From the NCBI RefSeq assembly GCF_024139115.2, contig NC_085141.1:372457925-372521924 (forward strand): a stretch of 64,000 nt of DNA, given 5' to 3'. A program made the translations under genes and the position numbers. Shown here piece after piece: positions 9,921-19,950 of this stretch. Source of the stretch: Armigeres subalbatus. Lineage: Eukaryota > Arthropoda > Insecta > Diptera > Culicidae. Positions within the stretch are counted from its first letter, which is position 1; every line of letters starts with the position of its first letter. The notes beneath the pieces are model-generated. The model did no database searches and had not been told where the DNA came from. It was given only the letters and a program-made list of their open reading frames with translations.

Positions 9921-11574
9921 GAGCAAGTTATAATTTAAGATTTTCTGTTTGCTCGTTGTGGAATCTAATTTCGTCATAAATATACTTGATATAATTGGAC
10001 AAATGATTTGAGCTTAAACGCTAAATGCGCAAACCGTTTTTCTACTTTGGAAATGACAAGAAAATTCTTCCACGAGATTTGAACGAATCTTAGGAAAATG
10101 CTACGTGAATCGTACATTTTGAACAAGCTTTTATATAAACAGATTAAAATTTAATTTGCTCTGAAAATCGCTGGTTGATCCGCATATCAGTTTTACAAAC
10201 AGAGGTCAAAGCTCAGAGAATCAATAGGAGACAAAGTAACATAAGGGGGTAATTGTGGGTAAAATCGATTCTGCTGGTAAAACCGGCACCATCGAAATAA
10301 ACCAAAAACTAGCATTGATCAATGGTGATCAGAGAGAAATTTTGGTATCGGTGTATAAGAGAAATTTTGGTATCGGTGTATAAGCTTATTCGACAATAAT
10401 TTGTTGATTTTAAGTCCATCTCTGATCCATAATTAAACATTATTTTGTATATGTTCTGGAGAAATAGTTAACTTGGCTAATTATAAACATCCACATGTAG
10501 CTCAACATTATTATGTTATCAAGCAGTGTAACATTAAGTCATCAAGGATAACACAGCTCAACAAGATTTTGTCCCTAACACCAAATAGTTAATCTACAGG
10601 TTGGATAACAAAAGCGTTAAAAAAAGAACCAAATTTTTTAGATTAGGTGAGACCTCATGGATGCATATAGGGCCACATTATGCTTGTATGAAATTTCTAG
10701 ATAGGAAAATTGCTTCATAGATTGGCGAGCTGTGAAATAGCTTAAGGTGTCCGTTTTACCTACTTTTCCTCTAACTCAAATTCTGTCCGGATCGGCGGCT
10801 TTCACGCATTAACCATCGCTAGACGATTGGATCGTCGATTGCGGTGCGAGTTTGCACTTTACGTCCGACAGATATTTTTTGGATCTATTAGAACCGGTAT
10901 CATCTGAAGAAGAAATTATCAGATGGTCACGTAGTGGCTGTATCTAGAACCGGCTTGATCGAATGTATGATGTTCTAGAAGAACTAACAAAGAGATACAT
11001 TGTGCATCTTTTTTATTTAGTCTTTAAGCTGTGCTTCAAGTATACAAAGGCGATGTACGAACTGTAGTATCGTATTCTTATAAGTTGTATTACCTGTCTT
11101 AGAAATACTTTGGGTCAGATCAGTGTTTACCGGGGTGCATTGAAGTTAGACAAAGTGTTCGTATTCCGACCAACGACCAGGGCGCATGTGTCTCGTAACT
11201 GTAGAGTAATTTTGTGACGCTAAATTCATTTTGAGGTTAGAATTGCTATCCAACATATACTAACCTACTCGATTAATTCTGGAGGCGCAAGCCTTAAGGT
11301 CTGAAGCATTAACAGCGTCCTCATTCTAACATTGAAGCAGTCAATTTCCAGCTTTGGAGCAAATCACCACACTAACTACCGGAGAGTAGACCAAAAATAG
11401 GTTTCAATACTTGATACCAGATCGTTTCGAATCGTTCTCGAAAAAACTTTAGTCAAATTTTCATTTTCCATATAAATTTGTTCGGGAGATGCTTTTCAGC
11501 ATTAACTTCAACAAGCCACTTAAAAATTAATTTACAAGCAACAATTATCAAATTTTGGAATCAGTTCATTTAAT
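9921..11574. other. No gene seen
   Basis: AT-rich. The only structure noted is a 25-bp unit repeated twice in tandem at about 10333-10382 (AGAGAAATTTTGGTATCGGT plus GTATA). Confidence 0.45.
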
Positions 11575-12040
11575 ATAGGGGAACAGACGGCTTTGGCAGG
11601 TTTTGTTCTATTATTGGCAGGGGGGTTTTTGTCGACCGAATTTTATGAAATTTGGCCACAATAATCTTTGATATGCAAAGAATGTTTGGGCCAAATTTGA
11701 GCATAATCAGTCATAAAAAAAACCCCTGCCAATAATAGAACAAAACCTGCCGGGTCTGGGTCATTTGGCATAAAGTCATTTGGCATACGGTCATTTGGCA
11801 TAAAGGCCATTTGGCATAATGGTCATTTGACATAACGGACATTTGGCATAATTTTGAAGTGCAAGAAAAGAGTGGGTCATTTGGCATAACGGACATTTGG
11901 CATAATTTCGAACTGTGAAAGATAAAGTAGATAAAGTAGGTTGAGGCTGTTTTCTGATAAATTTAGACTGATGGTAGACATTTTCCGGAAGAACGAAATA
12001 ACAAAACGTCAGAATTACTTCCGAGAGAGGGATCACATCC

Positions 12041-13280
12041 ATCATTGACTTATTCCGGCCACATGCCTACTTTTAAAGTAGGGATGACATCCACCATTGC
12101 TTCAATCTGGGCATGTGCCTTAAGACTGGATCAAATCCACCACTGCCTTAATCCGGGAAAGCGCCTAATTTTATAAACTCAAGCAACACACTTGTCGTAG
12201 ACGAGTTACTAAAACCAATCACATATGAGTTATTGCAACCAAATCAATCTTTATTGTGCTTTTCGGGAAAGAGATCACATCTACCATTAATTTATTCCCG
12301 ACAAGCGCCTACTTATAAAGAAGGAGTCACATCCACCATTCTTCTTATTCTTATTGTCATTACTTCCCCACACTGGGACAGAGCCGCCTCGCAGCTTGAA
12401 GTTCATTAAGCACTTCCACAGTTATTAACTGCGAGGTTTCTAAGCCAAGTTACCATTTTTGCATTCGTATATCAAGAGGCTAGCACGATGATTCTTTTAT
12501 GTCCAGGGAAGTCGAGACAATTTCCAATCCGAAAATTGCCTAGACCGGCACCGGGAATCGAACCCAGCCACCCTCAGCATGGTCTTGCTTTGTAGCCGCG
12601 CGTCTTACCGCACGGCTAAGGAGGGCCCCTACCCACCATTGCATTGCCACAATTCAGGCCACACACCTACTTTTAAAGAAGGGCATGCGCCTACTTTTAA
12701 ATGAGAGATCATATCCTCTATTGCCATAATCCGGGCAAGCACCTACTTTAAAGAAGGAATCACATCCACCATTACCATAATTCGGACAAGCGCCTACTTT
12801 TAAAGAAGGGATCACATCATCCATTGCCATAATCCGTGCAAGCGCCTAAGTTTGAAGAGGGGATCGCATCCACCATCACCTTAATCCGGGCAAGCACCTA
12901 CTTTTAAATAAGAGTCCATATCCTCTATTGCTATAATCCGGGCAAGCACCTACTTTAAAGAAGGAATCACATCCACCGTTATAATAATCTGGACAAGCGC
13001 CTACTTTTAAAGAAGAGATCACATCATCCATTGCCATAATCCATGCAATCGCCCACTTTTAAAGAAAGGATCCAATCCACCATGACCTTAATCCGGGCAA
13101 GCGCCTACTTTTAAATAAGAGATCATACCCTCCATTGCCATAATCCGGGCAAGCACCTACTTTTAAAGAAGGGATCACATTCTTCTTTGCCCTAAAACGG
13201 CCACACGCCTACTTTTAAAGAGGGTATTACATACACTACTGCTTTAATCCAGGCATGCGCCTACTTTTGCATTGCATTCC
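12041..13280. repeat. Tandem array, unit about 53 bp
   Basis: Units share CATCCACCATTGCC, ATAATCCGGGCAAGC and CTACTTTTAAAGAAGG blocks. Roughly 18 to 20 imperfect copies are visible, interrupted by a SINE at 12341-12630. Copies differ by point changes and small indels, so the array is old. It forms the middle of the TIR element and has no coding potential. Confidence 0.8.
12341..12630 (-). mobile_element. tRNA-derived SINE (Feilai-like), minus strand
   Basis: On the minus strand it shows box A (GCGGTAAGACGCGCGG) and box B (GGTTCGATTCCCGG), the same body as the copy at 4121 and a GAA-type tail. It is longer than that copy because a central block (CTCGCAGTTAATAACTGTGG) is retained. Target duplications ATCCACCATT (12331-12340) and ACCCACCATT (12631-12640) are part of the satellite unit it landed in. 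Confidence 0.85.
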
Positions 13281-14095
13281 AAATGCATTCTTTCCACGAG
13301 AGGATAATGTCTTTTTAATATTGTTATCGACGGGTGTTATATTTACTACCCCGGGGTGTTTCCCGCGCCACTTAGTCATCATTTAGCAAACGTAAAAAAA
13401 AATTATGCCAAATGTCCGTTACGCCAAAAGACCCTCACTTTTGACCAGGGTTCTTATATCAGGGTTCACTCACTTCGACAGTAGATGGGAGAGACTAGCG
13501 CGGGGGTGAAAAATTCATTTTCAGTGCAAAACATAAACAAACTCGGTGGCTGCCCCATATAAAAATCCAAGATGGCTGATTCATGTAATTGGCATACTGC
13601 TACACCTGTTTGTATTCACCTTGCTTTTGACGTTGGTTACAATTATGCCAAATGTCCGTTATGCCAAATGTCCGTTATGCCAAATGGCCTTTATGCCAAA
13701 TGACCTTATGTCAAATGGCGTTATGCCAAATGACTTTATGCCAAATGGCCCGCTCCCAACCTGCCAAAGCCGTCATTCCCCCTATGTGTGAAATTAAAAA
13801 AATACAAGTTTTGTGAAACGAACGAAATTTTTTTTTGAGGTTTTGTCCGGGTTTCCGCCATTGTGCGTGGATTCTCGCTTTTAATGGGGCGATGCACTGA
13901 TCTTTGGTGATTCTTCAAGTTCACCTTTCGAGTTCGTAACAGCGACACGAACGGTTGTGTTTTCGGTTGGGCATCGGGAAAGTATTTTGAAAGTGTTCCT
14001 GTTCACGTTTTTCGTTTACGCTGGCAATCCGCTGGCGAAAAAGGAAAAAAGCAGCAGTCACAGCTGCCTCGAACGCAACTCGTACGGAAGGAGAA

Positions 14096-14268
14096 GTGCC
14101 CGCCGGTTTTCACCAAAAGCGACCCGCCGGATCTGCGCCCAAAGCCTCGGCAACTGATTCCGAGGGGACTAACTGCACGTTCCGGCTTTGCAGTGAAGGT
14201 ATGAAGGTGATGCCAGCAAACAAGGATCACACAAGTCTGGTTTTGCTGCGTGGACTCCACGATATGGA
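14096..14268 (+). pseudogene. Jockey-like ORF1 (gag), N-terminal part
   Basis: The frame reads a basic, alanine-rich N-terminus, then CTFRLCSEGMKVMPANKDHT, a conserved block of Jockey-type gag proteins. A deletion follows (the usual spacer before the LRGLHDMD block is missing), and the frame goes straight to LVLLRGLHDM, where the RTE-like element is inserted at 14269. The start codon cannot be fixed. The protein would normally package LINE RNA. This copy is dead. Confidence 0.7.
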
Positions 14269-14716
14269 GCTGCGAAATGGTGAGTTGACATCCGGGAAGA
14301 GGCGCCTAACATAGCTCTGGTCCTCACAAGATCCAATACTCCACGGGTCTTCCGATGACAATAATTGACCGCTAGCTAAGGGTTGCGAACTTATCATCAG
14401 CTAGACATCAGCTAGAGTAAGAGGGTGCGTCCTGTGGGGTCTGCCTAGGATATGGTGGGGTTCGACAGTGGGCTCTGTTGGACTTCTATAAAAAGCTGCA
14501 TGTGTCCCCAAGCAGGCCCTATCAAAGCAACCGTGTGCCGCCCAAAGCGCACTAGCCTAGTCCTGGTGTTGGGTGGGACTTTAAACAAATTTGACCCGAC
14601 TGATCGAGCGTCTGTCCACCAAGGAGGTGCGGCTCCAACAGCGTCTGTTCTGGCATCCAGCGGCTGAGTATGAAATGCTATTCCCCGGAAGCTATACCTA
14701 AGATGGCAGCCCCCCG

Positions 14717-15511
14717 GTGGATAGGGAACCTTGGGCCAATAACCCGATTTTCCCGAAACATCAATTTGTTCGAGAATCCGATAATGAAAGAATGCGGATT
14801 GATTTTATGGCGACTCTTCTTAGCGCGAAACAACGGACACGAATAGGAACATGGAACGTTTTAACCCTAGCCCAGCAGGGTAAATTGGCACAACTTGCCA
14901 ATGAGGCACGCCGCATGAAGCTTGAGATCCTGGGACTGAGTGAAGTCCGTTGGCCAAACTTTGGAGAACACAGAACGCTGTCGGGACAAGTTCTGCTATA
15001 CTCTGGCTTACGAGGTGAACACGCTCCCCGGCACCGCGGAGTTGGCTTCCTACTAAGCGCTCAGGCACACTCTGCGCTTATGAAGTGGGAACCTATAAAT
15101 GAAAGGATAATCGTTGCCAGATTTAGAACACGGGTCCGAAACCTTACTATAATCCAATGTTATGCGCCAACCGATGCTGCCGATCTGCAAGACAAAGAGA
15201 ACTTCTACAGTCAACTCAATGCCGTCATAGATAGAATTCCGAAGGGTGATATCAAGATCTGTATGGGATCGCTCTTCCCTCATCGACCGGTTCACAAGGT
15301 CACGTGGGTCTCCCGTGACGGCTTTACAGAAAATCAAACCGACCACATCTGCATCAGCCGAAAATGGAAACGGAGCCTTCTTGATGTACGGAATAAACGT
15401 AGTGCCGATATCGCGTCTGATCATCACCTCCTCATCGGAAAAATACACCTGCGCATTGCGCGGATTCGTCGGCAGGAGGAAAGAGTTGGACGACGATTCA
15501 ACACACGCTGA
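14717..15511 (+). pseudogene. RTE-like endonuclease domain, internally deleted
   Basis: The domain would nick target DNA to prime reverse transcription. Motifs in order: RIGTWNVLTL near residue 42, LSEVRW near 75, GVGFLL near 110, CYAPTD near 148, then KGDIKICMG near 178 and SLFPHRPVH directly after it, and QTDHICI and SDHHLL at the end. In intact relatives the GD motif is followed by an N-containing catalytic block and about 40 residues before the SLFPH-like part. These are missing here, so the catalytic core is broken although the frame stays open. The first ~35 codons are probably leader; the start is not certain. The stop at 15511 separates it from the reverse transcriptase frame only 16 bases on, so originally this was one ORF. 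Confidence 0.8.
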
Positions 15512-15526
15512 CTGGAAGATGCCACG

Positions 15527-17137
15527 GTGAAACGGTCCTTCGTTGAAGAACTGGAGACGCGTGCTGCAGATATTCCGGAAGGTGGCATCGTGGAAGACCA
15601 ATGGACCGCCATCAAGAATGCCTTCATCGCCACCAGCGAGAACAATATGGGCGAACTACGCACCCAGAGAAAACAATGGATCACCGATGAGACCTGGAGG
15701 AAGATAAAGGAGCGAAAAGAAGCCAAAGCCGCAATAGAGCGATCGAAAACCAGAGGAGCCAAAGTCTTAGCCCGTCAACGATACGCGGCTCTTGAGAAGG
15801 AAGTAAAACGCTCATGTCGACGGGACAAGCGTGCGTGGGCAGACTCTCTGGCCGACGAAGGAGAGAGAGCCGCCGCAACCGGGGACATTCGCCTCCTCTA
15901 CGATATCTTACGACGCTTAAGCGGGGCGAAGATGAATGCAACGATGCCTGTGAAAGACGCGAATGATCAGTTATTGACCGAACCAACTGACCAGCTGAAA
16001 CGCTGGTTCGAGCACTTCGAACAACTTTTTCAAGTGCCAGCCAGGCCATCACCTCCTCGGCATGATCTGCCTAGGATCCGACGTATAACACGCGTCAATA
16101 CCGAAGCTCCATCACTGCTAGAGATTCAAACAGCCATCCAAAGCATGAAATCGAATAAAGCCCCAGGGGTCGACCGCATATCAGCCGAGATGCTCAAAGC
16201 TGACCCCATGACATCCGCTCAACTACTGCATCGTTTATTTCGTAATATCTGGGACACCGAAACTTTCCCGGTCGACTGGATGCAAGATATCTTAGTGAAG
16301 GTGCCCAAAAAGGGTGACCTGACTGTATGCGATAACTGGCGAGGCATTATGTTGCTGTGTACCGTTCTCAAAGTTCTGTGCAAAATTATCCTAGCCCGGA
16401 TTCAGGAGAAGATCGATGCGACTCTCCGGCGGCAGCAAGCTGGATTCCGTGCCGGAAGATCCTGTGTGGATCATATTGTCACGCTCTGCATCATTCTGGA
16501 GCAGGTCAACGAATACCAAGAGTCCCTTTACTTGGTTATCATTGACTACGAAAAAGCTTTCGACCGTCTCAATCACGAGAATATGTGTGGCGCCCTGAGA
16601 CGCAAGGAGGTTCCTGAGAAAATCATTGGCCTCATCGAAGCACAGTACGAGGCCTTTTCGTGTAGAGTGCTGCACAATGGGGTCCTGTCCGACCCTATCC
16701 GGGTCGTAGCTGGTGTGAGGCGAGGATGTATTCTACCACCGTTACTCTTCCACATCGTAATCGATGAGATTCTGGTAGATGCGATTGACCGTGAACCAAA
16801 CCGCGGGCTGTTATGGCAGCCTATAACCATGGAGCACCTAAACGACTTCGAATCGGCTGATGACGTTGCACTCCTCGCTCAACGGCGCATTGACATGCAG
16901 AGTAAGCTCAACGACCTTGCCGAGCGCTCCTCCTCGGCAGGTTTAGTCATCAACGTAAACAAAACCAAATCGTTGGATGTAAACACGGTGACTCCTTCCA
17001 GTTTCACAGTAGCCGGGCAACCAGTGGAGAATGTTGAAAGCTTCCAATATCTTGGTAGCCAAATGGCGTCAGACGGCGGTACCAAGATCGACATAGGCGC
17101 ACGGATAAAGAAAGCAAGGGCTGCCTTTGCGAGTTGA
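15527..17137 (+). pseudogene. RTE-like reverse transcriptase
   Basis: This 536-residue open frame holds a near-complete LINE reverse transcriptase. A charged linker (residues 1-190) precedes the RT fingers with KSNKAPGVDRISAEML near 210, VPKKGDL and NWRGIMLL near 260-275, QAGFRAGRSC near 305, IDYEKAFDRLNHE near 340 (first catalytic Asp), GVRRGCILPPLLF near 400 and ESADDVALLA near 443 (the AD-D pair; the usual F before ADD is S here, in the order F-E-S-A-D-D). The thumb region and VESFQYLGS follow. A TGA at 17135 stops it. The C-terminal domain continues after it to about 17637 with frameshifts (LLYASETW, KWGWVGHTLRR, GRPRG motifs). It cannot make a full protein. Confidence 0.85.
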
Positions 17138-17637
17138 AGAAATATCTGAAAAAACAGACAGATAAGTGAACGCACCAAAATACGAATCTTCAACTCTAAC
17201 GTGAAATCTGTGCTGTTATACGCTAGCGAAACATGGTGTGTATCAGTGGAGAACACTCAACGGCTGCAGGTGTTCATTAATAGATGCCTGTGGTATATAA
17301 TTCGAGCCTGGTGGCCTCACTACTGAATTTCAAACAACGAGCTCCATCATCGTTGTCACCAGAGGCCGATAGCAAGAGAAATTCGGGATCGGAAGTGGGG
17401 CTGGGTCGGCCACACTCTACGTAGGGGCGAAAACGAAATCTGCAAACAAGCATTAGACTCTAACCCAGCGGGACATCGCAGCAGAGGCAGACCCAGAGGC
17501 TTATAGCGGCGAAGCCTCAATAAAGAAATAAAAGAAGTCGACCGAAATCTAACCTGTCAACAGGTTAAAGCGATAGCTGGACAACGCTCAGGATGGAGAT
17601 CTTTCAAGTCGGCCCTTTGCACCACCGGAGGTGTACA
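17138..17637 (+). pseudogene. RTE-like C-terminal domain, frameshifted
   Basis: After the stop at 17137 the DNA still encodes, in shifting frames, the typical C-terminal LINE block: KSVLLYASETWCVS, a WISNNEL-like region, KWGWVGHTLRRGENE, ALDSNPAGHRSRGRPRG and a final QQVKAIAGQRSGWRSF. The same region is present in the copy at 1380-1750. Function in the family is RNA or target binding; here it is not translated in phase with the reverse transcriptase. Confidence 0.75.
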
Positions 17638-17648
17638 GGATCCATTAC

Positions 17649-17940
17649 ACTCCACGATATGGATGTGCAGGAGCTCATTGGCGAGCTGGAGAGTTGTGGA
17701 CACAAAATCGCTCGTCACGATAAGACGAGAAAGTATCGGGATCAGCTGTACCTGTTCCACCTCGAGCACGGTTCCATAGCTTGGAAGGACCTGAAGCTCA
17801 CCGGTACGATAAATTATACCGTCGTTGACGGAGAGCGATCACGGCCCGTGCACCGCGACGTGACACAGTGCACCAACTGTTTCAACTTTGGGCATGGAGC
17901 CCGGTATTGCCACATGACCGCGTGCTGCAATAACTTATAA
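17649..17940 (+). pseudogene. Jockey-like ORF1 (gag), zinc-knuckle part
   Basis: After the RTE insertion the gag frame resumes with LHDMDVQELIGELESCGHKI, a run of basic and aromatic residues, then PVHRDVTQCTNCFNFGHGAR and YC: a CCHC knuckle (C-x2-C-x4-H-x4-C). A frameshift/stop at 17938 ends it; the downstream DNA still encodes CGEPHQMDEYDKME-like knuckle residues in another frame. A further ~120-150 bases around 18005-18060 are disturbed. Role in intact elements: RNA-binding nucleocapsid-like protein. Confidence 0.8.
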
Positions 17941-18325
17941 AGTGTGGTGAACCTCACCAGATGGATGAGTACGACAAGATGGAGGTGGCTGATCCGGAGT
18001 ACGTACGTACGTATCAATAAAAAAAATAGGTATTATTGATCCAATTTCTCCTACTCATGTCCAGAAGAAGAACCGCATTCCTGCATGCAACGAGGTGAAC
18101 CTTCCGACTATTCCGGCGCCTCGTCCTCGGGAACGATTCCAATCCTCCCACCGTTACAGCCAAAAAAGCGACTGGCAGCGGCAGCTGCGTCGGTTTAAGC
18201 TCTAGCAACACCACCACCTAGATTCCGTCGTCAGTCGGACAACGTTACTGTCCAACCGGAAGAATCTGCTCCGCTCTACACGTTGGAGCAACTGAAGCCA
18301 TTTTTTAACTATACTCACCACTCAG

Positions 18326-19440
18326 GTGCGTGGTCGCAAAACCCGATTCGACCACGTCTTCACGCTTGGCATGTTCATAATTGAAAATGGATACAAGCCT
18401 GAGCCTGGTCAACAGATCCTTGAGGAGAAGGAAATAGACGTGGCGTTTATCACCGTGCCGCAGCTAAAACCGGTGGTAAACGTCAGTATCCTGGACTTTC
18501 GCATCGTGTGACTCAACCGACCGACCAGAGGAGGTGGTGTGGCCATCGCTCTGCGCTACAACCAGTACTGGAATTTCTCATTTTTAATGAGAGATGTCAC
18601 ACGATGTTTACATATCTGCCCCTGTCAATATCTATATAGAAACGCGAAGGATGAATGGCATGCTACAAAAATCTCAAAAAATCTTTGTCCCGTGACAGGG
18701 CATGAAAGTGTGCAATATCTGCTTTATTTTTGTGTTTATTACCATTTTCAACTCGGTAAATTAAAGGAACATGTTTAATTATTCGACTAGTTACTATTCT
18801 TCGCATGTAACTATTGAAATAATTTAGAAATATTAATTTTAAAATAAAGCACTACATTCTTTCATGGCTGCCTTTCATGCGAAATCGATCAAAGTACCCA
18901 CGATTCTTTCATTTGGTCGCTTGAAATAGGAAAAAGCGCTTTTCTCTCTGTCCTATGACGATCACGACCTTTTCCAGTACTGGCTACAACATTAACTGTC
19001 ACCTGCTGCCTAGCTTCCAGCTGAGCGTCATCGAGGCCATCTGTGTTGAAGTTATCACATCTGTCGGCACAATCACGCTCATCGCCGCGTACTGCCCAAC
19101 TCAAATAAAAGCCAACGATGGATCATCGGAGAGACATCGCCAAGCAAACGCAGAGACAAGGTCAGTATAACATTGCCGAAAACCTGAACGCGAAGCATCA
19201 AGCCTGGGGCAACGCAGTCGCGGCATCATCTGGAGCAACAACATGGAGGAAGGCAACTGTACGATCCTGAGCCCGGTTTTCCCCACCCGGCTGAGTCGGT
19301 CCGGAGTCCATGCAATAATAGACCTGTACATAACCAACATGAACGATGACATCTCGCAGTTTCTTAGGAGTGGCATTGCGTTAAAGATCCTCTCAGTTTA
19401 TCAAGCGTTACTCTTCGGTGACATCATCGTAGTTGCAGAA
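18326..19440 (+). pseudogene. Jockey-like ORF2 endonuclease, broken
   Basis: The first part reads an EKEIDVAFIT block, LKPVVNVSILDFRIV, then RPTRGGGVAIALRYN. After the hAT MITE it continues with INCHLLPSFQLSVIEAICVE, LIAAYCPTQ, NAKHQAWGNA, CTILSPVFPTRLSRSGVHA and IDLYITNMNDD. These are in the order of the endonuclease of Jockey-clade ORF2. Several frame changes occur, and the Asp of the GDLNAKHQ motif lies in a disrupted stretch near 19180. The sequence is lost after the SDHH-like end at about 19435; no reverse transcriptase follows. Confidence 0.75.
18563..18982. mobile_element. hAT MITE in Jockey endonuclease (420 bp)
   Basis: The termini CAGTACTGGAA and TTCCAGTACTG are perfect inverted repeats. 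The 8-bp repeat GCTACAAC flanks it (18555-18562 and 18983-18990), and removing the element plus one repeat reconnects the endonuclease coding sequence. There is no transposase. The 8-bp duplication and the CAG start fit hAT. Confidence 0.88.
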
Positions 19441-19950
19441 TAGAATTGTAATCATGCAGTACGCAACAGTTAAATCTATGGATTTTTTGACTAGAAGGTA
19501 GAAGTTGGCCAGAATAACTTGTTATCAGCAATAAGGCGAGACCCCATGGGACTCGGGAAAATAGCCCCTCTGGCATTTTCCTTTACCATGTAAGTGATGA
19601 ACTTCTTTTCGCGATAAATCACTCAAATAAATATATAAGGTATATGAAAAAATCGTAGTTGCAGCGATTGAATTCGAATTCTTGGTTTTCTGTAATCGTC
19701 TATGCGCTCCGCAATGCACTTAGAGGAAACTAGGGTAATATGTACTCCGGGGGCAAAACGACCCTTTGTCGTTTCTGAGGACATTTTCGGCAGTATTTCG
19801 AGAGAATTCACTACAGCGCATTTAGTTCGGATCTCGAACTACCAATCTAGCAGTAAACATTACATTCTTGAAAATATGTCTGAAACGTCGTCAAAAATAC
19901 CAAAAGGTCGTATCGCCCGGGGTGCCTTTCACCTCCAGGAGTCCGAAGGG
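19441..19950. other. No gene seen
   Basis: AT-rich DNA. Around 19735-19765 ACTCCGGGGGCAAAACGACC resembles the GGGGCAAAA motif at both ends of the element at 60113-60410, perhaps an isolated terminus. No coding frame is supported. Confidence 0.35.

Larger units (their letters stand above)
11752..13757. mobile_element. 2.0-kb TIR element with satellite core
   Basis: It is flanked by the 8-bp direct repeat AACCTGCC (11744-11751 and 13758-13765). The ends are GGGTCTGGGTCATTTGGCAT and the complement of GGGAGCGGGCCATTTGGCAT. Each end continues as a series of CATTTGGCATAA units pointing inward (11760-11910 and, inverted, 13640-13748, plus 13400-13425). The core is a ~53-bp tandem array. No transposase is present. 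An 8-bp duplication fits hAT or P-type elements, but the terminal sequence is not typical enough to choose. Confidence 0.7.
11575..13785. mobile_element. Outer MITE split by a 2-kb insertion
   Basis: The left end ATAGGGGAACAGACGGCTTT and the right end AAAGCCGTCATTCCCCCTAT are inverted. The left part (11575-11751) is itself a foldback: GGCAGGTTTTGTTCTATTAT is repeated inverted before 11751. The right end of the MITE is cut at CCTGCC and resumes at 13758, so the intervening DNA is an insertion. Another right end of the same family lies at about 45140-45181. Non-coding. Confidence 0.75.
14269..17648 (+). mobile_element. RTE-like LINE inserted in Jockey ORF1
   Basis: Both borders carry the 15-bp direct repeat ACTCCACGATATGGA (14254-14268 and 17649-17663), which is also the sequence expected once in the Jockey gag, so the insertion point is exact. 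The order is 5' leader, apurinic-type endonuclease, reverse transcriptase and C-terminal domain, ending at GGAGGTGTACAGGATCCAT. Related fragments: 901-1757, 57440-58500 (minus) and 58560-59265. The body motifs (GTWNV, CYAPTD, NWRGI, QAGFR, IDYEKAFD) point to an RTE-like clade; the clade call is tentative. Confidence 0.9.
13786..19440 (+). mobile_element. Jockey-like LINE, broken by two insertions
   Basis: Pieces of one element lie in order on the plus strand: 5' region and ORF1 start (13786-14268), ORF1 middle with zinc knuckle (17649-17940), ORF1 end and start of ORF2 endonuclease (17941-18562), rest of endonuclease (18983-19440). The RTE-like element (14269-17648) and a hAT MITE (18563-18982) interrupt it. 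Reverse transcriptase and the 3' end are missing, which is not the usual 5' truncation of LINEs and suggests a later deletion at about 19440. Similar gag and endonuclease motifs are known from Jockey/Juan-type elements of mosquitoes. Confidence 0.8.

Noticed and set aside
12041..13280. CRISPR-like look of regularly spaced repeats
   Set aside because: Units are contiguous, ~53 bp and diverged, with no unique spacers; the DNA is eukaryotic. It is a satellite.
11711..13791. Frames with repeated MPNDLM / CQMT-like residues
   Set aside because: They are translations of the CATTTGGCATAA subterminal repeats.
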